This document shows, in pieces, positions 61,839 to 64,000 of a stretch of 64,000 nucleotides of DNA. A program made the translations under genes and the position numbers. The DNA is taken from NCBI RefSeq assembly GCF_003063665.1, contig NZ_NESF01000010.1, positions 57,217 through 121,216 on the forward strand, in the 5' to 3' direction. The notes under the pieces are model-generated. The model was not told the origin of the DNA and did not search any database. It saw only the letters and a program-made list of their open reading frames with translations. Each line of letters begins with the position of its first letter. The first letter of the stretch is position 1. The DNA comes from Limnohabitans sp. Hippo3. GTDB taxonomy: Bacteria > Pseudomonadota > Gammaproteobacteria > Burkholderiales > Burkholderiaceae_C.

Positions 61839-62801
61839 ATGACCCTGACCGAACTCAAATACATCGTGGCCGTGGCCCGCGAAAAGCATTTTGGCAAGGC
61901 GGCCGAGGCCTGCTTCGTGTCGCAACCCACGCTGTCGCTGGCCATCAAAAAGCTGGAAGAAGAGCTGGAGGTCAAGCTGTTCGAGCGCAGCGCCAGCGAA
62001 GTGTCGGTCACCGCCCTGGGCGAAGAGATCGTGCGCCAGGCGCAAAGTGTGCTGGAGCAGGCCGCCGAGATCAAGGAGATTGCCAAGCGCGGCAAAGACC
62101 CGCTGTCGGGCACCATGCGGCTGGGGGTCATCTACACCATTGGGCCGTATTTGCTGCCCGACCTGGTGCGCCAGATCATCACCGACATCCCGCAAATGCC
62201 GCTGATGCTGCAAGAGAACTTCACCGTGCGCCTGCTGGAGATGCTGCGCACGGGCGAGATCGACTGCGCCATCCTAGCCGAGCCCTTCCCCGAGTCGGGG
62301 CTGGCAGTGGCGCCTTTGTACGACGAATCGTTCATGGCGGCCTTGCCGCTGAACCACCCGCTGGCCAAAGAGGCGTTCATCACCCCCGATCAGCTGAAAA
62401 ACGAAACCATGCTGTTGCTGGGCACGGGCCACTGCTTTCGCGACCATGTGCTGGAGGTCTGCCCCGAATTTGCCCGCTACGCCAGCCAGACCGAAGGCAT
62501 CCGCAAGACCTTTGAAGGCTCGTCGCTGGAGACCATCAAACACATGGTGGCCGCGGGCATGGGCGTGACCCTGGTGCCCCGCCTGTCGGTGCCCGAACTC
62601 AAGCCCGTGCTCAAGCGCTCGGGCGGGCGGCACGATGCGCCTGTGCGCTACCTGCCCATTGTCGATCCGGCGGGCGGCAAGCCGCCCACACGCCGTGTGG
62701 TGCTGGCCTGGCGCCGCAGCTACACCCGTTACGAAGCGATTGCCGCCATGCGCAATGCCATTTATGCCTGCCCGCTGCCGGGTGTGACGCGCCTGTCATG
62801 A
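61839..62801 (+). CDS. oxyR: Hydrogen peroxide sensor and regulator OxyR
   Basis: 320 residues. LysR helix-turn-helix [36 protein letters not shown]. The peroxide-sensing cysteines are Cys199 and Cys208 ([17 protein letters not shown]), at the same positions as in E. coli OxyR. It therefore should sense peroxide through a disulfide and control catalase/alkyl hydroperoxide reductase genes. 16 bp after recG; stop overlaps the ubiA start (ATGA). Confidence 0.95.
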   Translation: MTLTELKYIVAVAREKHFGKAAEACFVSQPTLSLAIKKLEEELEVKLFERSASEVSVTALGEEIVRQAQSVLEQAAEIKEIAKRGKDPLSGTMRLGVIYTIGPYLLPDLVRQIITDIPQMPLMLQENFTVRLLEMLRTGEIDCAILAEPFPESGLAVAPLYDESFMAALPLNHPLAKEAFITPDQLKNETMLLLGTGHCFRDHVLEVCPEFARYASQTEGIRKTFEGSSLETIKHMVAAGMGVTLVPRLSVPELKPVLKRSGGRHDAPVRYLPIVDPAGGKPPTRRVVLAWRRSYTRYEAIAAMRNAIYACPLPGVTRLS

Positions 62802-63649
62802 CCGACAAACTCAAGCTGTATCTGGATTTGATCCGTTGGAACCGGCCAGCAGGCTGGTTGCTGTTGCTTTGGCCCTCATTGGCCGCCTTGTGGGTGGCCG
62901 CCGGGGGCTTTCCGGGTTGGCATCTGGTCGTTGTGTTCACCTTGGGCACCATCCTCATGCGCAGCGCCGGGTGCTGCATCAATGACGTGGCCGACCGCGA
63001 CTTTGACAAGCACGTCAAACGCACGGCCAACCGCCCGGTGACCAGTGGACGCATCGGCACGCGTGAAGCTTTGGGGCTTGGCGCTGTGCTGGCCTTGTGC
63101 GCGTTTGGCTTGGTGCTCACCACCAACGCGGCCACCATCGCCTGGTCTTTCGCGGCGCTGGCCGTGACCCTGGTCTACCCCTATGCCAAGCGTTATGTGT
63201 CCATGCCGCAGGCGGTTTTGGGCGTGGCCTTCAGTTTCGGCATCCCGATGGCGTTTGCGGCGGTGCAGGGGCAGGTGCCGCTTTTGGCCTGGGGTTTGCT
63301 GCTGGGCAACCTGTTTTGGGTGCTGGCCTACGACACCGAATACGCCATGGTGGACCGCGACGATGACCTGAAGATCGGCATGAAGACCTCGGCCATCACG
63401 CTGGGCGACAAGGATGTCCCCGCCATCATGGGTTTTTATGTGGCCTATTTGTGCATCTGGGCCTGGCTGCTGGACGCACTCCAGCAAGGCCTGTGGTTCT
63501 GGCTGGCCTGGGCGGTCTCGGCAGGCCAGGTGGTTTGGCACTATTTCCTGATCCGCCAGCGCAGCCGCGAGGGCTGCTTCAAGGCGTTCCGGCTGAACCA
63601 CTGGCTGGGGTTCAGCGTGTTTGTGGGCGTGGTCTTGTCCTACGGCTGA
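62798..63649 (+). CDS. ubiA: 4-hydroxybenzoate octaprenyltransferase
   Basis: A 283-residue, eight- to nine-helix membrane prenyltransferase with both Asp-rich motifs, [15 protein letters not shown] and [16 protein letters not shown]. It attaches the polyprenyl chain to 4-hydroxybenzoate in ubiquinone synthesis. Overlaps oxyR by 4 bp. Confidence 0.95.
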   Translation: MTDKLKLYLDLIRWNRPAGWLLLLWPSLAALWVAAGGFPGWHLVVVFTLGTILMRSAGCCINDVADRDFDKHVKRTANRPVTSGRIGTREALGLGAVLALCAFGLVLTTNAATIAWSFAALAVTLVYPYAKRYVSMPQAVLGVAFSFGIPMAFAAVQGQVPLLAWGLLLGNLFWVLAYDTEYAMVDRDDDLKIGMKTSAITLGDKDVPAIMGFYVAYLCIWAWLLDALQQGLWFWLAWAVSAGQVVWHYFLIRQRSREGCFKAFRLNHWLGFSVFVGVVLSYG

Positions 63650-63892
63650 CGCTGCCGACCTTGTATGATTTTTCTCAATGCCTTTGGATGTGTTTTCCTC
63701 TGAAACATATTCAAGACATGGCCGAGGGGCACCTCGGTCTGAGCGCTTGGATGCCGTTGCCGACCTTGGGCTTGACCGCCCGTGACGTAGATTCCTTGCA
63801 CCAAGCGTTCACCCTCGTTCCACGATCGGACAGTATCTTTGGCCCGCCCCTGGCGTGAGCCCGCATTCACAAAGTTGATCTTTCGAGTTTTT

Positions 63893-64000
63893 ATGCACAC
63901 ACACTTTCTTGGCATCGACATCGCCAAATCAAAGTTCGATTGCGCTTTGCTGCGCCCTGACGGCAAAGTTCGCAATAAAGTTTTATCCAATAACGCTCAA
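63893..64000 (+). CDS. IS110-family transposase, 5' end only
   Basis: The first 36 codons up to the window edge: MHTHFLGIDIAKSKFDCALL, then RPDGKVRNKVLSNNA. The GIDIAKxKFD motif with its first catalytic Asp is the start of the DEDD (RuvC-like) domain of IS110/IS1111 transposases. The 243 bp between ubiA and this ATG contain no gene and would include the left end of the element, whose exact boundary I cannot place. Confidence 0.85.
   Translation, partial: MHTHFLGIDIAKSKFDCALLRPDGKVRNKVLSNNAQ

Overview
The window is high-GC DNA with short intergenic gaps and many 1-4 bp stop/start overlaps. Gene content points to a betaproteobacterium of order Burkholderiales, most likely family Comamonadaceae: a PhaM-type PHA granule protein, a DUF3567 protein, a DUF2783 protein, recG-oxyR-ubiA in a row, gatCAB divergent from mreBCD-mrdA, and PCu(A)C/DUF2946 genes. 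The family assignment is inference; no rRNA or tRNA lies in the window to test it.

Layout. 1-6 kb: end of a DiaA/GmhA-like SIS gene, a DolP-like BON lipoprotein, a beta-hydroxyacid dehydrogenase, a YggS PLP protein, an asparaginase-II-like protein, and a carboxyltransferase with its own N-terminal biotinyl domain. 6-21 kb is catabolic and regulatory: a MarR-controlled operon (flavin monooxygenase, DUF2783, VOC protein, fumarylacetoacetase) with two MarR-like operators, a RAYT transposase with its REP hairpins, a GlcD-like oxidase, LysR-purU, a beta-alanine/pyruvate-type transaminase, an AbrB-family membrane protein, and an IclR regulator divergent from a second FAH-family hydrolase. 20.8-22.9 kb is a small accessory patch (Phd/VapC-like pair, serine hydrolase, PD-(D/E)XK-like protein). 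22.9-33.1 kb is housekeeping: gatCAB, mreBCD-mrdA, MarC, a VOC protein, a DksA/TraR zinc finger and a GST.

33.2-36.4 kb holds a broken toxin-antitoxin locus. The HigB/RelE-like toxin has lost its middle in frame, and an IS21-family element sits between the ribosome-binding site and the start codon of the XRE antitoxin, with an apparent 6-bp target duplication. 36.5-50.2 kb is the most distinctive block: a 2,037-residue repeat-rich presumed surface protein, a complete type I secretion system (TolC-like, ABC, HlyD-like) in the same operon, and a divergent 7TMR-DISM histidine kinase/response regulator pair that probably controls it.

50.2-53.4 kb: DUF2946, PCu(A)C copper chaperone, PhaM and a FIST protein. 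53.5-59.6 kb: the queuosine genes tgt and queA, separated by a LysR-regulated Rieske oxygenase cluster (alpha, beta, ferredoxin, no reductase) and a ParE/RelE-like toxin-antitoxin pair. 59.7-63.6 kb: recG, oxyR (both redox cysteines, at 199 and 208) and ubiA. The window ends in the first 36 codons of an IS110-type transposase.

Three families of short palindromic repeats are scattered between operons. One of them (GTAG followed by a GTCGG...CCGAC stem) is the likely substrate of the RAYT protein encoded at 10.5 kb.
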